Both the position numbers and the translations under genes were made by a program. Positions 24,502 to 33,640 of a DNA stretch of 43,821 nucleotides are shown here, piece after piece; within the stretch, counting starts at the first letter, position 1, and each line of letters starts with the position of its first letter. Below the pieces are notes generated by a model. It worked only from the letters and a program-made list of their open reading frames with translations. It had not been told where the DNA came from and ran no database searches. The stretch covers positions 1-43,821 of the forward strand of contig JAMPHD010000023.1 in NCBI GenBank assembly GCA_023663635.1, written 5' to 3'. This stretch comes from Acetatifactor muris. GTDB taxonomy: Bacteria > Bacillota > Clostridia > Lachnospirales > Lachnospiraceae.

Positions 24502-25557
24502 ATGAAGTGGGAGGAGAATGTGCGGAGGGTCGTGCCCTATGTGGCGGGGGAACAGCCGAACCGACCCAAGATGATCAAATTGAATACCAACGAGTGTCCC
24601 TATCCGCCCGCTCCCGGGGTAGCCAAGTTGGCGGCGGAGTTAAACAGTGAAGCGTTGCGCTTATATCCGGACGCGAACGGCACCCCGCTTGTGAATGCTC
24701 TGGCGGAGTATTACAAGGTCCGCCCGGAGCAGGTCTTTGTGGGTGTGGGATCGGATGACGTGTTGGCCATGGCTTTCATGACCTTTTTTAACAGTGATAA
24801 GCCGATCCTGTTCCCGAACGTGACCTATTCCTTTTATGACGTGTGGGCGGATCTTTACAGGATTCCCTATAAACTCTGCGACCTGAACGAGGACTGGCAC
24901 ATTCGCCCCGAGGATTACGGACAGCCCAACGGCGGAGTGATCTTTCCCAATCCCAATGCGCCCACGGGCGTGTTGGAGAGTTTGGAGACGGTGGAGAATA
25001 TCGTGCGGGCCAATCGGGACGTGGTGGTGATCGTGGATGAGGCCTATGTGGATTTCGGCGGGGAGAGCGCGCTGCCTCTGGTGGACAAATACGACAATCT
25101 GTTGGTGGTGCAGACCTTTTCCAAATCCCGGGCCATGGCGGGAATGCGCATCGGCTTTGCCATCGGCGATGAGAGACTGATCCGGTATCTGAATGATGTG
25201 AAATTTTCCTTCAATTCCTATACCATGAATTATCCCTCACAGATCTTGGGGGTTGAGGCCGTGCGGGACGACATGTATTTTAAAGAGACCACGGCCAAGA
25301 TCGTGCGGACCAGAGAGAGGACCAAGGAGGCGCTGCGCGGGTTGGGATTTTCCTTCCCGGATTCCAAGGCGAATTTTATCTTTGCAAGGCATGAGACGAT
25401 TCCCGCGGCGCAGATCTTTCAGGCGCTCAGAGAGCGGGACATCTATGTCCGCCATTGGGATAAGCCGGGGATTTCGGAGTATCTGCGCATCACGATCGGC
25501 ACGGATGAGGAGATGGATACGCTCATCGCCTTTCTGCGGGAGTATGTGAGCAAATAA
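24502..25557 (+). CDS. hisC: Histidinol-phosphate aminotransferase
   Basis: A 351-residue class I/II PLP-dependent aminotransferase that makes L-histidinol phosphate from imidazole acetol phosphate in histidine synthesis. The PLP lysine is Lys208 in TFSKSRAMAGMRIGFAIG, with NPNAPTG near residue 151 and DEAYVDFGG near 175 as further family marks. N-terminal LNTNECPYPP is typical of HisC. No other his gene is present, so paralogues acting on aromatic amino acids are possible. GAGGAG precedes the start. Confidence 0.85.
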   Translation: MKWEENVRRVVPYVAGEQPNRPKMIKLNTNECPYPPAPGVAKLAAELNSEALRLYPDANGTPLVNALAEYYKVRPEQVFVGVGSDDVLAMAFMTFFNSDKPILFPNVTYSFYDVWADLYRIPYKLCDLNEDWHIRPEDYGQPNGGVIFPNPNAPTGVLESLETVENIVRANRDVVVIVDEAYVDFGGESALPLVDKYDNLLVVQTFSKSRAMAGMRIGFAIGDERLIRYLNDVKFSFNSYTMNYPSQILGVEAVRDDMYFKETTAKIVRTRERTKEALRGLGFSFPDSKANFIFARHETIPAAQIFQALRERDIYVRHWDKPGISEYLRITIGTDEEMDTLIAFLREYVSK

Positions 25558-25593
25558 ATTAAAAATGTATATTAAAAAGAATGGAGCAAAAAC

Positions 25594-26070
25594 ATGCTGA
25601 CAAATTATCTGATCATTTTCTTTATTTCCATGGTGCCGCTGATCGAGCTGAGAGGCGCCATACCCTACGCGGTGGGATTCGGTCTTCCCCTGCTGCCCAG
25701 CTATATCATCTGTATCATAGGAAATATGCTGCCTGTGCCCATCATTTTCCTCTTCGCGAGAAAAGTGCTCGAGTGGGGCGCGGATAAGCCCGTGATCGGC
25801 AGGATCTTCACGTTTTTCCTGGAGAAAGGCCACAAGGGCGGCGTGAAATTGCAGCAGAAGGCGGGCAGAGGATTGTTTGTGGCGCTGCTCTTGTTCGTGG
25901 GCATTCCCCTGCCGGGAACCGGCGCATGGACGGGAACTTTGGCCGCAAGCCTCTTGGATATGGATTTCAAGTCCAGTGTCACGGCTGTCCTGCTCGGTGT
26001 GATCCTGGCCGGCATCATCATGGGATTGGTCAGCGCAGGCGTGTTTGGAGCGATCGGCGCCGTATTTTGA
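25594..26070 (+). CDS. Small multidrug-export-type membrane protein (COG2426)
   Basis: A 158-residue membrane protein with four to five hydrophobic helices and the family's PLIELRGAIPYAVG start (about residues 14-27), followed by LPSYIICIIGNMLPVPIIF and GVGIPLPGTGAWTG-like glycines (here VGIPLPGTGAWTG). The family is annotated as small multidrug export proteins, but its substrates are not well established. It is 36 bp after hisC and 22 bp before the methyltransferase, on the same strand. Confidence 0.8.
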   Translation: MLTNYLIIFFISMVPLIELRGAIPYAVGFGLPLLPSYIICIIGNMLPVPIIFLFARKVLEWGADKPVIGRIFTFFLEKGHKGGVKLQQKAGRGLFVALLLFVGIPLPGTGAWTGTLAASLLDMDFKSSVTAVLLGVILAGIIMGLVSAGVFGAIGAVF

Positions 26071-26092
26071 GTGACATCGCGAGGGAGATGAG

Positions 26093-26917
26093 ATGGCGGA
26101 GACATATACGGATTTTGCCCTGCTGTATGACGAGCTGATGGATAATACGCCCTATGAGGCGTGGTGTGAGACATTAGTTTCCCTGATCGGGCGCTATGGA
26201 GTGTCCAAACCGGTGCGGGGAGAGTATGCGCCGGGCGGCGCGCGGGACGCTCTGGCATCGGAGCGTGATCTGGTGTTGGATCTGGGATGCGGCACGGGTA
26301 CGCTCACGCAACTTATGTACCAAAAAGGGTATGACATGATCGGGGTGGACAATTCCGCCTCCATGTTGGAGATTGCCATGGAGAAACGGGCGGAGAGCGG
26401 CGCCGGGATCCTGTATCTGTTGCAGGATATGCGCGAATTGGAGCTCTACAGCACGGTGGGGACCGTGGTCAGCGTCTGCGACTCCGTGAATTATATTCTG
26501 GAGGAAGAGGAGTTGATCGGGGTTTTTCGACTGGTGAACAACTATCTCTATCCCGGAGGAGTGTTTATCTTTGATTTCAATACGGATTACAAATACCGGG
26601 AGGTCATCGGGGATTCCACGATCGCCGAGAACCGGGAGGACTGTAGTTTTATCTGGGAAAATTATTACGATGAGGAGAGTTGCCTCAACGAGTATGATCT
26701 GACGATGTTCGTGCAGGAGGACGGGGAGCTGTTCAGACGTTTTACGGAGACTCATGTGCAACGAGGGTACAGCGCGGACAGGATGCGGGATCTGGTGGAG
26801 TCGGCCGGACTGCGGATCATTGAGATGACGGACGCGGATACCTTGGGGGAAGTGACTGACACGAGCGAGCGCGTTTATATTGTGGCGGGCGAGCAGGGCA
26901 AGGACGCTGCCCTGTGA
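26093..26917 (+). CDS. Class I SAM-dependent methyltransferase
   Basis: A 274-residue soluble methyltransferase. Motif I is VLDLGCGTGTLTQLM at about residues 62-76, followed by the acidic end of strand 2 in IGVDNSASMLEIA, VVSVCDSVNYIL and a C-terminal sheet region. The segment GEYAPGGARDALASERD before motif I looks like a small insertion. The substrate is unknown. A GAGGGA site precedes ATG 26093. Hsp33 follows after 86 bp holding an imperfect repeat of CGCCGGACAGTG at 26947 and 26967. Confidence 0.85.
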   Translation: MAETYTDFALLYDELMDNTPYEAWCETLVSLIGRYGVSKPVRGEYAPGGARDALASERDLVLDLGCGTGTLTQLMYQKGYDMIGVDNSASMLEIAMEKRAESGAGILYLLQDMRELELYSTVGTVVSVCDSVNYILEEEELIGVFRLVNNYLYPGGVFIFDFNTDYKYREVIGDSTIAENREDCSFIWENYYDEESCLNEYDLTMFVQEDGELFRRFTETHVQRGYSADRMRDLVESAGLRIIEMTDADTLGEVTDTSERVYIVAGEQGKDAAL

Positions 26918-27003
26918 AGAAAGGGCGTGCCGGATGGTGAGGGTGGCGCCGGACAGTGAAAGGCAACGCCGGACAGTGCCTTGTGAGGAACGGGAGTGAG
27001 AGT

Positions 27004-27882
27004 ATGAGTGATTATATTGTGAGGGCAACGGCAGCAGACGCGCAGATCAGGGCTTTTGCCTGTACCACAAGGGATCTGACGGAGAAGGCGCGAGAGGCGC
27101 ACAACACCAGTCCCGTGGTGACTGCGGCGCTGGGAAGGCTGCTTGGCGCGGGAGCCATGATGGGCAGTATGTTAAAAGGCGAGAAAGATATTTTGACGCT
27201 GCAGATCAAGGGGGACGGCCCGGTGAACGGGCTCACTGTCACGGCGGATTCCCAAGGCAATGTGAAGGGCTATGCCAATGTGCCGGATGTGATCCTGCCG
27301 GCCAACGCGCTGGGCAAATTGGATGTGGGCGGCGCGGTGGGCAGCGGATTTTTGAGCGTAATTAAGGATCTGGGATTAAAAGAGCCCTATGTGGGGCAGA
27401 CTGAATTGCAGACGGGTGAGATTGCGGAGGATCTGACATATTACTTTGCGGTTTCGGAGCAGGTGCCGTCCTGTGTGGGATTGGGCGTGCTCATGGAGAG
27501 GGACAATACCGTGCGCCGGGCGGGCGGTTTCATCGTGCAGCTGATGCCCTTTGCGGAGGAGGCGGTGATCGAACGTCTGGAGGAGAATCTGAAGACATTG
27601 GATCCCGTGACCTCTCTGTTGGACGCAGGCAACACGCCGGAGCAGATCTTAGCGATCGTGCTTGCGGGACTGGAGCCTGAGGTGACGGACACGCTGCCCT
27701 GTGATTTTGTCTGTAATTGTGACAAGGACCGGGTGGAGAAGGCGCTCATCAGTATCGGCAGAGCGGAACTTCAGGATATGATCGATGAGGGCAGGGAGAT
27801 AGAAGTCAACTGCCATTTCTGCAATCACAATTATGTATTTTCCGTGGAAGAATTGAAAGATCTCTACAGGCGCTCCAAATAG
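27004..27882 (+). CDS. hslO: Redox-regulated chaperone Hsp33
   Basis: Hsp33 is a cytoplasmic holdase switched on by oxidation and unfolding. The 292-residue protein has the N-terminal core (ARAHNTSPVVTAALGR-like, here AREAHNTSPVVTAALGRLLG) and a complete C-terminal zinc switch: Cys237-x-Cys239, 30 residues, then Cys270-x-x-Cys273; an extra Cys233 lies just before. ATG 27004 is used because the family starts at SDYIVRATAADAQIRAF; the longer frame from 26956 runs through repeats. nadE follows after 29 bp. Confidence 0.92.
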   Translation: MSDYIVRATAADAQIRAFACTTRDLTEKAREAHNTSPVVTAALGRLLGAGAMMGSMLKGEKDILTLQIKGDGPVNGLTVTADSQGNVKGYANVPDVILPANALGKLDVGGAVGSGFLSVIKDLGLKEPYVGQTELQTGEIAEDLTYYFAVSEQVPSCVGLGVLMERDNTVRRAGGFIVQLMPFAEEAVIERLEENLKTLDPVTSLLDAGNTPEQILAIVLAGLEPEVTDTLPCDFVCNCDKDRVEKALISIGRAELQDMIDEGREIEVNCHFCNHNYVFSVEELKDLYRRSK

Positions 27883-27911
27883 TGAGGCCTGTGTCAGGCA
27901 GGAGAGTGAGC

Positions 27912-29843
27912 ATGAGACACGGTTTTGTCAAAGTGGCGGCAGCCACGCCCAAGATCAAGGTGGCAGATCCCGCATACAATGCCCTTGCGGTCTGTGAGGA
28001 ATTGAGGACGGCTCTCGATGGGGGAGCCAAGATCATAGTGTTTCCCGAGTTGTGCCTGACCGGTTACACCTGCGGCGATCTGTTTTTGCAGGAGAGGCTG
28101 TTGGAGGAGACCGTGAAAGCATTGCTCCATGTGGCATCGGCCACGGCGGGGGAGGACGCGCTGGTGTTTGTGGGTCTTCCCGTGGAGCGGGAGGGGCGGC
28201 TTTATAATGTGGCGGCCGCGCTGCAGGACGGCAGGATCCTGGGGATGGTTCCCAAGGTGAATATTCCCTCCTATGCGGAATTTTATGAGGGGCGCCATTT
28301 CACGGAGGGCAATCGGCAGACGGTGGACCGGGATTTTGCGGGACACAGGATTCCCTTTGGGGCCAATCTGCTCTTTGAGTGCTCGAATGTGAGAGGACTG
28401 ACGGTGGGATGCGAGATCTGCGAAGATCTGTGGGTGGCGGATCCGCCATCCACCGACCACGCGTTGGCGGGCGCCACCGTGATCGTCAATCTCTCCGCCT
28501 CCAATGAGACGGTGGGAAAGGACGAATATAGGGAACTCTTGGTCAAATCGGCCTCCGCAAGGCTGTTGGCCGGGTATGTCTACACCTCCGCGGGGGAGGG
28601 GGAGTCCACGCAGGATCTGGTCTTTGGCGGACATAATCTCATCGCGGAAAACGGCACGATACTCAGCCAATCCAAGCATTTTACGGGGGAGACCATTTCG
28701 GGAGATCTGGACGTACACCGCATATTGACGGAGAGGCGCAGGATGGGAACTTTCGGAAGAGAACCGGGTCTGCCCTATCGGACGGTGCCTTTCAAGCTGC
28801 GGCAGTGTGAGACGGTGTTGCAAAGGACCTTTGCATGTATGCCCTTTGTGCCCGGAGATGAGGAGAAATGCGCCTGTCGCTGTGAGGAAATTTTGTCCAT
28901 CCAGTCCTATGGTCTGAAAAAGCGTTATGAACACACGGGACTTCGGACGGCCGTTGTGGGCATCTCGGGGGGATTGGACTCTACTTTGGCGCTGCTCGTG
29001 ACGGTGCGCGCTTTTGATATGTTGGGTCTGGACAGAAGAGGGATCATAGCCGTGACCATGCCGTGTTTCGGAACGACGGACAGGACGTTGGACAATGCGC
29101 GTCGGTTGGCGGGAGCGCTCAAAGTGACTTTGGAGACCATCGATATCAGAGAGGCGGTGACGATCCACTTTCGGGATATCGGGCAGAGCGCGGACAGGCA
29201 GGATGCCACCTATGAAAACGGACAGGCCAGAGAGCGCACACAGGTACTGATGGATATCGCCAACAGGGAAGGCGGATTGCTCATCGGGACGGGAGATCTG
29301 TCGGAGCTTGCGCTGGGTTGGGCGACCTATAATGGGGATCACATGTCCATGTACGGGGTGAATGCCGGTGTGCCCAAGACTCTGGTGCGGCATTTGGTGC
29401 AATATTATGCGGATACCTGTGGTGACAGTGAACTAAAGGAAATTTTGACGGATGTGTTGGACACGCCGGTGAGTCCGGAGCTGCTGCCCCCGGTGAACGG
29501 GGAGATCGCTCAGCGGACGGAGGATCTGGTAGGGCCCTATGAATTACACGATTTTTTCCTGTATTATATGCTGCGCTGCGGTTTTGAGCCAGCCAAAGTA
29601 TATCGGGTGGCGAGATCGGCCTTCAAGGGCCTGTATGAGGATGCCGTTATATTAAAATGGCTCAAAGTATTTTACCGGAGATTTTTCAGCCAGCAGTTCA
29701 AGCGATCCTGTCTGCCGGACGGACCCAAAGTGGGCAGCGTGGCGCTCTCTCCGAGAGGCGATCTGCGCATGCCGTCGGACGCGAGTGTGGCGGCGTGGAT
29801 GACCCAATTGGAGGAGTTGGAAACAGGACAAAAAACGGAATAG
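27912..29843 (+). CDS. nadE: Glutamine-dependent NAD+ synthetase
   Basis: This 643-residue enzyme converts deamido-NAD+ to NAD+ with ATP, using ammonia released from glutamine. The N-terminal nitrilase-type glutaminase domain carries the triad Glu46 (FPELCLTG), Lys115 (VPKVNIPSYAEFYEGRHF) and Cys170 (EICEDLWV). The synthetase domain begins near residue 340 with the PP-loop GISGGLDST at 350-358, and has the later GTGDLSELALGW and MYGVNAGVPKTLV. ATG 27912 is preferred over upstream in-frame starts because family members begin at GFVKVAAATP. Its downstream gap, 29844-30046, contains only a weak GGGCAG...CTGCCC hairpin. Confidence 0.93.
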   Translation: MRHGFVKVAAATPKIKVADPAYNALAVCEELRTALDGGAKIIVFPELCLTGYTCGDLFLQERLLEETVKALLHVASATAGEDALVFVGLPVEREGRLYNVAAALQDGRILGMVPKVNIPSYAEFYEGRHFTEGNRQTVDRDFAGHRIPFGANLLFECSNVRGLTVGCEICEDLWVADPPSTDHALAGATVIVNLSASNETVGKDEYRELLVKSASARLLAGYVYTSAGEGESTQDLVFGGHNLIAENGTILSQSKHFTGETISGDLDVHRILTERRRMGTFGREPGLPYRTVPFKLRQCETVLQRTFACMPFVPGDEEKCACRCEEILSIQSYGLKKRYEHTGLRTAVVGISGGLDSTLALLVTVRAFDMLGLDRRGIIAVTMPCFGTTDRTLDNARRLAGALKVTLETIDIREAVTIHFRDIGQSADRQDATYENGQARERTQVLMDIANREGGLLIGTGDLSELALGWATYNGDHMSMYGVNAGVPKTLVRHLVQYYADTCGDSELKEILTDVLDTPVSPELLPPVNGEIAQRTEDLVGPYELHDFFLYYMLRCGFEPAKVYRVARSAFKGLYEDAVILKWLKVFYRRFFSQQFKRSCLPDGPKVGSVALSPRGDLRMPSDASVAAWMTQLEELETGQKTE

Positions 29844-30046
29844 GAACCCAAACCAACATGGCGGGAGCCAAAACAATGGGCAGCACGCTCCGCGGACTGC
29901 CCTTATGCCGGCGAAAGCTGCAGGGGCACGTGCGCATAGGATCGATACAAGGCTGCTGCAGCTTACTTCTTTATTTTATCCGACTTATATTTCGGTATTT
30001 CGGTCTCATCTTCCTATTATTTCAGTTTTGTTTTATCTTTGTGACA

Positions 30047-30544
30047 TCACTCCGTCTCTGCCTGTACCTGCGCCTTCGCCAGAGAATTGCGTATGGCCTC
30101 CAACAGCACGAGAGAGGTATATTTGTTTTCCGTGGTATAGGAGATATTGTCCAGAGACTGCGTCTCGTATACCTGATCGCAGATGGACTGTAATGCCGGC
30201 TCCAACAGCGGATACATGGTGGTGACGGACTCGCTTATGTTCACCAGTCTGATGGAACTGATGGTCTCCTGGCTGACAATGACCTCCACATCAATGGCCT
30301 GCCCGCCCAGTACCAGCTCCGTGGTATAGATGCCGGGTATGTAGTTTGCCTCGGAGACCGCGTCCGTGCCGTCCGGGTTCTCCGTCTGAGGGGGGACATC
30401 CGATCCATCTGCCGATGAATCCTTATCTTTGGGCAGGAACATGACCAACAGCATGACGACGAGCAAAATGCCCAATGCGGCAAAGATACCTGTATAGATC
30501 AATTCCTTCATATGAAGTACCACAATTTTAGTCTTTGCGCTCAT
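30047..30544 (-). CDS. FMN-binding-domain-like membrane-anchored protein
   Basis: A 165-residue protein with one N-terminal membrane helix (about residues 15-37, YTGIFAALGILLVVMLLVMF), an acidic Ser/Pro linker, and an extracytoplasmic domain starting YIPGIYTTELVLGGQAIDVEV, positions about 70-90, which looks like the FMN_bind fold. The usual flavin-attachment motif (S/T-G-A-T-x-S/T) is not present; the equivalent place reads DNISYTTENKYTS. It therefore may not carry flavin. It is transcribed divergently from glnA and converges on nadE. Start follows a GGGAG site. Confidence 0.6.
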   Translation of the reverse strand: MSAKTKIVVLHMKELIYTGIFAALGILLVVMLLVMFLPKDKDSSADGSDVPPQTENPDGTDAVSEANYIPGIYTTELVLGGQAIDVEVIVSQETISSIRLVNISESVTTMYPLLEPALQSICDQVYETQSLDNISYTTENKYTSLVLLEAIRNSLAKAQVQAETE

Positions 30545-30641
30545 CCGTATACTCCCTTGCCCTATCGGGCATTTCTCTTTGTAAAGAATATGAGCCCGGC
30601 GGGCGGAATATGCTACCGGTCAAATCTGTTTGATTCAAACC

Positions 30642-30671
30642 TTGACAATCCTAAGCCGGAATTGGTATGAT
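30642..30671 (+). promoter_or_regulatory. Promoter of glnA
   Basis: A perfect -35 TTGACA (30642-30647), 18-bp spacer and -10 TATGAT (30666-30671) with a TGG extension. Transcription would begin just before a terminator-like hairpin. Confidence 0.75.
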
Positions 30672-30683
30672 GGGGGATAGAAC

Positions 30684-30721
30684 AAGGGCGTTCTTACAGG
30701 GAAGGGTAAGAGTGCCCTTTT
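30684..30721 (+). promoter_or_regulatory. Terminator-like attenuator hairpin in the glnA leader
   Basis: AAGGGCGTTCTTAC (30684-30697) pairs along all 14 bases with GTAAGAGTGCCCTT (30706-30719), with two G-U pairs and an 8-nt loop AGGGAAGG, and four T residues close the structure (30718-30721). It lies between the promoter and glnA, so it could stop transcription unless prevented. The ANTAR protein gene follows glnA. Confidence 0.65.
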
Positions 30722-30778
30722 GTGCGGTAAAAGCAGCCGGTATATATGCCGTGACCCGGCGGAATGGGAGGAAAGAGG

Positions 30779-32110
30779 ATGCATTATACCAGAGAGGATA
30801 TTGTCAGGATGGTGAGGGAGGAGGATGTGGAGTTCATTCGCCTTCAGTTCACGGATATGTTTGGCAATCTGAAAAATATTGCCGTCACGTCCAGTCAGTT
30901 GGAGCGTGTCTTGGACAACAAATGCATGTTTGACGGTTCCGCCATCGACGGATTTGTGCGCGTGGAAGAGTCGGATATGTATCTGTATCCCGATTACTCT
31001 ACTTTTGTCATTTTCCCTTGGAGACCTCAGCAGGGCAAGGTGGCCAGAATGATCTGCGACGTGTACCGCCCGGGCGGCGAGCCCTTTGAGGGAGATCCCA
31101 GATATGTGCTGAAACGGGCGATCGCCAAGGCGGAAGAGATGGGTTATACTTTCAAAGTGGGGCCTGAGTGTGAGTTTTTCCTGTTCAACACGGATGAGAA
31201 TACCATGCCCACCACGGACAGCAATGAACAGGCGGGATATTTTGACATCGGGCCCTTGGACTTCGGGGAGAACGCCCGCCGTGATATGGTATTGACTCTG
31301 GAGGACATGGGATTTGTCATCGAGGCGTCCCATCATGAGATGGCGCCGGCGCAGCACGAGATCGATTTTCGGTACGATGAGGCATTGCAGACGGCGGACA
31401 ATATCATGACGTTCAAGCTCGCGGTGCGCACCATAGCGAAACGCCACGGCCTGCATGCCACTTTCATGCCCAAGCCCAAGCCGGAGGAGAACGGCTCCGG
31501 CATGCATATCAATATGTCTCTGCACCGGGAGGACGGGTCGAACGTCTTTGAGGATGCGGAGGATGAACTGGGGTTGAGCAGAGAGGCATATTGGTTCATC
31601 GGCGGTCTGATGAAACATATCAAAGGCATGGCGGCCATCACCAATCCGTTGGTCAATTCCTACAAGCGTCTGATCCCCGGGTTTGAGGCTCCGGTGTATA
31701 TCGCGTGGAGCGATATCAACAGAAGTCCCCTCATTCGTATCCCCAAAGTGCATGGGGAGGGAACCCGCATTGAGCTCAGAAGTCCGGATTCCGCGGCCAA
31801 TCCCTATCTGACTTTGGCCGTCTGTCTGATGGCGGGACTGGACGGCATTGCCAATCAGATCATGCCGCCGGAGAGAACCAATGAAAATATTTTTGCCATG
31901 ACGCCCGAGGAGCGCAGGGCGGCGGGTATCGAGAATCTGCCCTACAGTCTCATGGAGGCGTTGGGGGAACTGGAGCAGGACGAGTTTATCCGTCAGGTTC
32001 TGGGGGATCATATCGCCAGGCAATATATTGCGGCAAAACGTGACGAGTGGAACAGATATTATCCTCAGGTGTCCCGTTGGGAGATAGAGGAATATCTGTA
32101 TAAATACTAG
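30779..32110 (+). CDS. glnA: Glutamine synthetase type I
   Basis: This 443-residue enzyme makes glutamine from glutamate, ammonia and ATP, the main ammonia entry route. Family signatures are MFDGSAIDGFVR (about residues 50-61), KVGPECEFFLF with metal-binding glutamates, HHEMAPAQHEIDF, the ATP-binding KPKPEENGSGMHINMS region and the Arg-rich IRIPKVHGEGTRIELRSPD. The length and absence of the adenylylation Tyr segment fit the GSI-alpha type found in Firmicutes. GGGAGG precedes the ATG. Likely controlled by the leader hairpin and the ANTAR protein 37 bp downstream. Confidence 0.93.
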   Translation: MHYTREDIVRMVREEDVEFIRLQFTDMFGNLKNIAVTSSQLERVLDNKCMFDGSAIDGFVRVEESDMYLYPDYSTFVIFPWRPQQGKVARMICDVYRPGGEPFEGDPRYVLKRAIAKAEEMGYTFKVGPECEFFLFNTDENTMPTTDSNEQAGYFDIGPLDFGENARRDMVLTLEDMGFVIEASHHEMAPAQHEIDFRYDEALQTADNIMTFKLAVRTIAKRHGLHATFMPKPKPEENGSGMHINMSLHREDGSNVFEDAEDELGLSREAYWFIGGLMKHIKGMAAITNPLVNSYKRLIPGFEAPVYIAWSDINRSPLIRIPKVHGEGTRIELRSPDSAANPYLTLAVCLMAGLDGIANQIMPPERTNENIFAMTPEERRAAGIENLPYSLMEALGELEQDEFIRQVLGDHIARQYIAAKRDEWNRYYPQVSRWEIEEYLYKY

Positions 32111-32147
32111 GCCCGCTTCTGAAATATGGTGGGAAGGAGGTGGGCAT

Positions 32148-32696
32148 TTGATCAATATTATCGTGGTTCTTCCCAAACCGGAAGATGCCAAAGGTATCCG
32201 GAATATTCTGGTGCGCAACGGTCTGCAGGTGACGGCCTGCTGTACCACGGGCGCTCAGGCGATCAGCCGGGCTGACGAACTGCATGACGGGATTGTAGTG
32301 TGCAGCTATAAGTTGGCGGACATGATGTATGACCGATTGCACAAATGCCTGCCGGAGGGATTTGAGATGCTGCTCATGGCCTCGCCGGGCATACTTCAGG
32401 AATGCTACGGCAATGATATCGTGTGCCTGTCCATGCCGGTCAAAGTCAATGACCTGGTGAACACGGTGAACATGATGGCGGACGGCATTCTGCAACGGCG
32501 GAGAAAACGCCGGCGGAGTCCCGAGGCGCGCAGCGCGCAGGAAGAGGAACTTATCCGCTCCGCCAAGGAGGTCCTGATGCACAGGAATCACATGAATGAG
32601 GAGGAGGCGCACCGCTATCTGCAAAAATGCAGCATGGACAGCGGCGTCAACATGGTGGAGACCGCGCAGATGGTGCTCTCCATGATGAAAATGTGA
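32148..32696 (+). CDS. ANTAR-domain antitermination regulator with pseudo-receiver
   Basis: A 182-residue protein with an N-terminal receiver-like domain (about 1-110) and a C-terminal ANTAR domain (about 130-180): LIRSAKEVLMHRNHMNEEEA followed by HRYLQKCSMDSGVNMVETAQ. ANTAR domains bind RNA hairpins and prevent termination. The receiver lacks its phosphorylation site: the acidic pair is replaced by VVLPKP, the usual phospho-Asp position reads Cys52 (IVVCSYK), while Lys99 (MPVKVND) is kept. It begins with TTG, 7 nt after AAGGAGG. Position behind glnA suggests it acts on the glnA leader; a similar glnA-linked regulator (NitR) is remembered from a solvent-forming Clostridium. Confidence 0.82.
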   Translation: MINIIVVLPKPEDAKGIRNILVRNGLQVTACCTTGAQAISRADELHDGIVVCSYKLADMMYDRLHKCLPEGFEMLLMASPGILQECYGNDIVCLSMPVKVNDLVNTVNMMADGILQRRRKRRRSPEARSAQEEELIRSAKEVLMHRNHMNEEEAHRYLQKCSMDSGVNMVETAQMVLSMMKM

Positions 32697-32776
32697 CGCA
32701 GACATAAATGAAATATATACCGGGATCGACCGGAGCGGAACATGGTACGGAAACGGAATAGGAAACGAGGATCAAT

Positions 32777-33640
32777 ATGAAATTTACCAAAATGCACGGG
32801 TGTGGAAATGATTATATTTATGTGAACGGTTTCGAGGAGCATCTCTCAGGGGAGGATAAGCCCGAGATTGTGCGAAGGCTCAGCGACAGACATTTCGGCA
32901 TCGGCGGAGACGGCGTTATCTTTATCAATTCCGCCGAAGAGGCGGATTTTGAGATGGAGATGTACAACGCGGACGGCAGCCGGTCCGAGATGTGCGGAAA
33001 CGGCATTCGCTGTGTGGCCAAATTTGTGTATGACAAAGGCCTCACGGACTCTGACCGGATCAGCGTCGTCAGCGCGGGCAAGATCAAATATCTGGAGCTG
33101 ACCGTGGAGGGCAGGACCGATAGCTGCAGGGGCAGTGTATCCCGGGTGCGGGTCAACATGGGCAGCCCTATTCTGCAGCCGGAACTGATCCCCGTGACGG
33201 CGAAAGGAGAGCGGGCGGTGGACGAACCCATTGCGGTGGGGGATGAGGAGTATCGTATGACTTGTGTGTCCATGGGAAATCCCCATGCGGTAGTCTTTAT
33301 GGAGAATGTCAAAGATCTGCGGATAGAGAAGATCGGACCGCTCTTTGAGAATCACGAGCGCTTTCCCAAGCGCACCAACACGGAGTTTGTGGAGGTCTTG
33401 GACAGGAGACATGTGTTCATGCGCGTGTGGGAGCGGGGCACGGGGGAGACTCTGGCCTGTGGAACGGGATGTTGCGCCACCGCGGTGGCATGCGCGCTGG
33501 CAGGGCTCACGGAGAATGAGATTACCGTGCGGGTACTCGGCGGCGAGATCATGATAGAGTGGGATCGGGAGAAGAATCTGATCTTTATGACCGGTCCCGC
33601 GGCGACTGTTTACGAAGGGGAGGTAGAAATCCATGTTTAA
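32777..33640 (+). CDS. dapF: Diaminopimelate epimerase
   Basis: DapF interconverts LL- and meso-diaminopimelate for lysine and peptidoglycan synthesis. The 287-residue protein carries the two catalytic cysteines Cys73 ([10 protein letters not shown]) and Cys228 (TLACGTGCC), the N-terminal [14 protein letters not shown], and [10 protein letters not shown]. The gene overlaps dapL by 8 bp, so the two are co-translated. Confidence 0.95.
   Translation: MKFTKMHGCGNDYIYVNGFEEHLSGEDKPEIVRRLSDRHFGIGGDGVIFINSAEEADFEMEMYNADGSRSEMCGNGIRCVAKFVYDKGLTDSDRISVVSAGKIKYLELTVEGRTDSCRGSVSRVRVNMGSPILQPELIPVTAKGERAVDEPIAVGDEEYRMTCVSMGNPHAVVFMENVKDLRIEKIGPLFENHERFPKRTNTEFVEVLDRRHVFMRVWERGTGETLACGTGCCATAVACALAGLTENEITVRVLGGEIMIEWDREKNLIFMTGPAATVYEGEVEIHV

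Noticed and set aside
30672..30778. Classic two-hexaloop ANTAR target in the glnA leader
   Set aside because: Only one clear hairpin is seen, with an 8-nt loop; no second hexaloop hairpin could be drawn with confidence.
27894..32248. Long minus-strand ORFs opposite nadE and glnA (502 and 537 codons)
   Set aside because: Both lie antisense to well-supported enzymes and look His/Gln/Arg-rich as shadow frames do.
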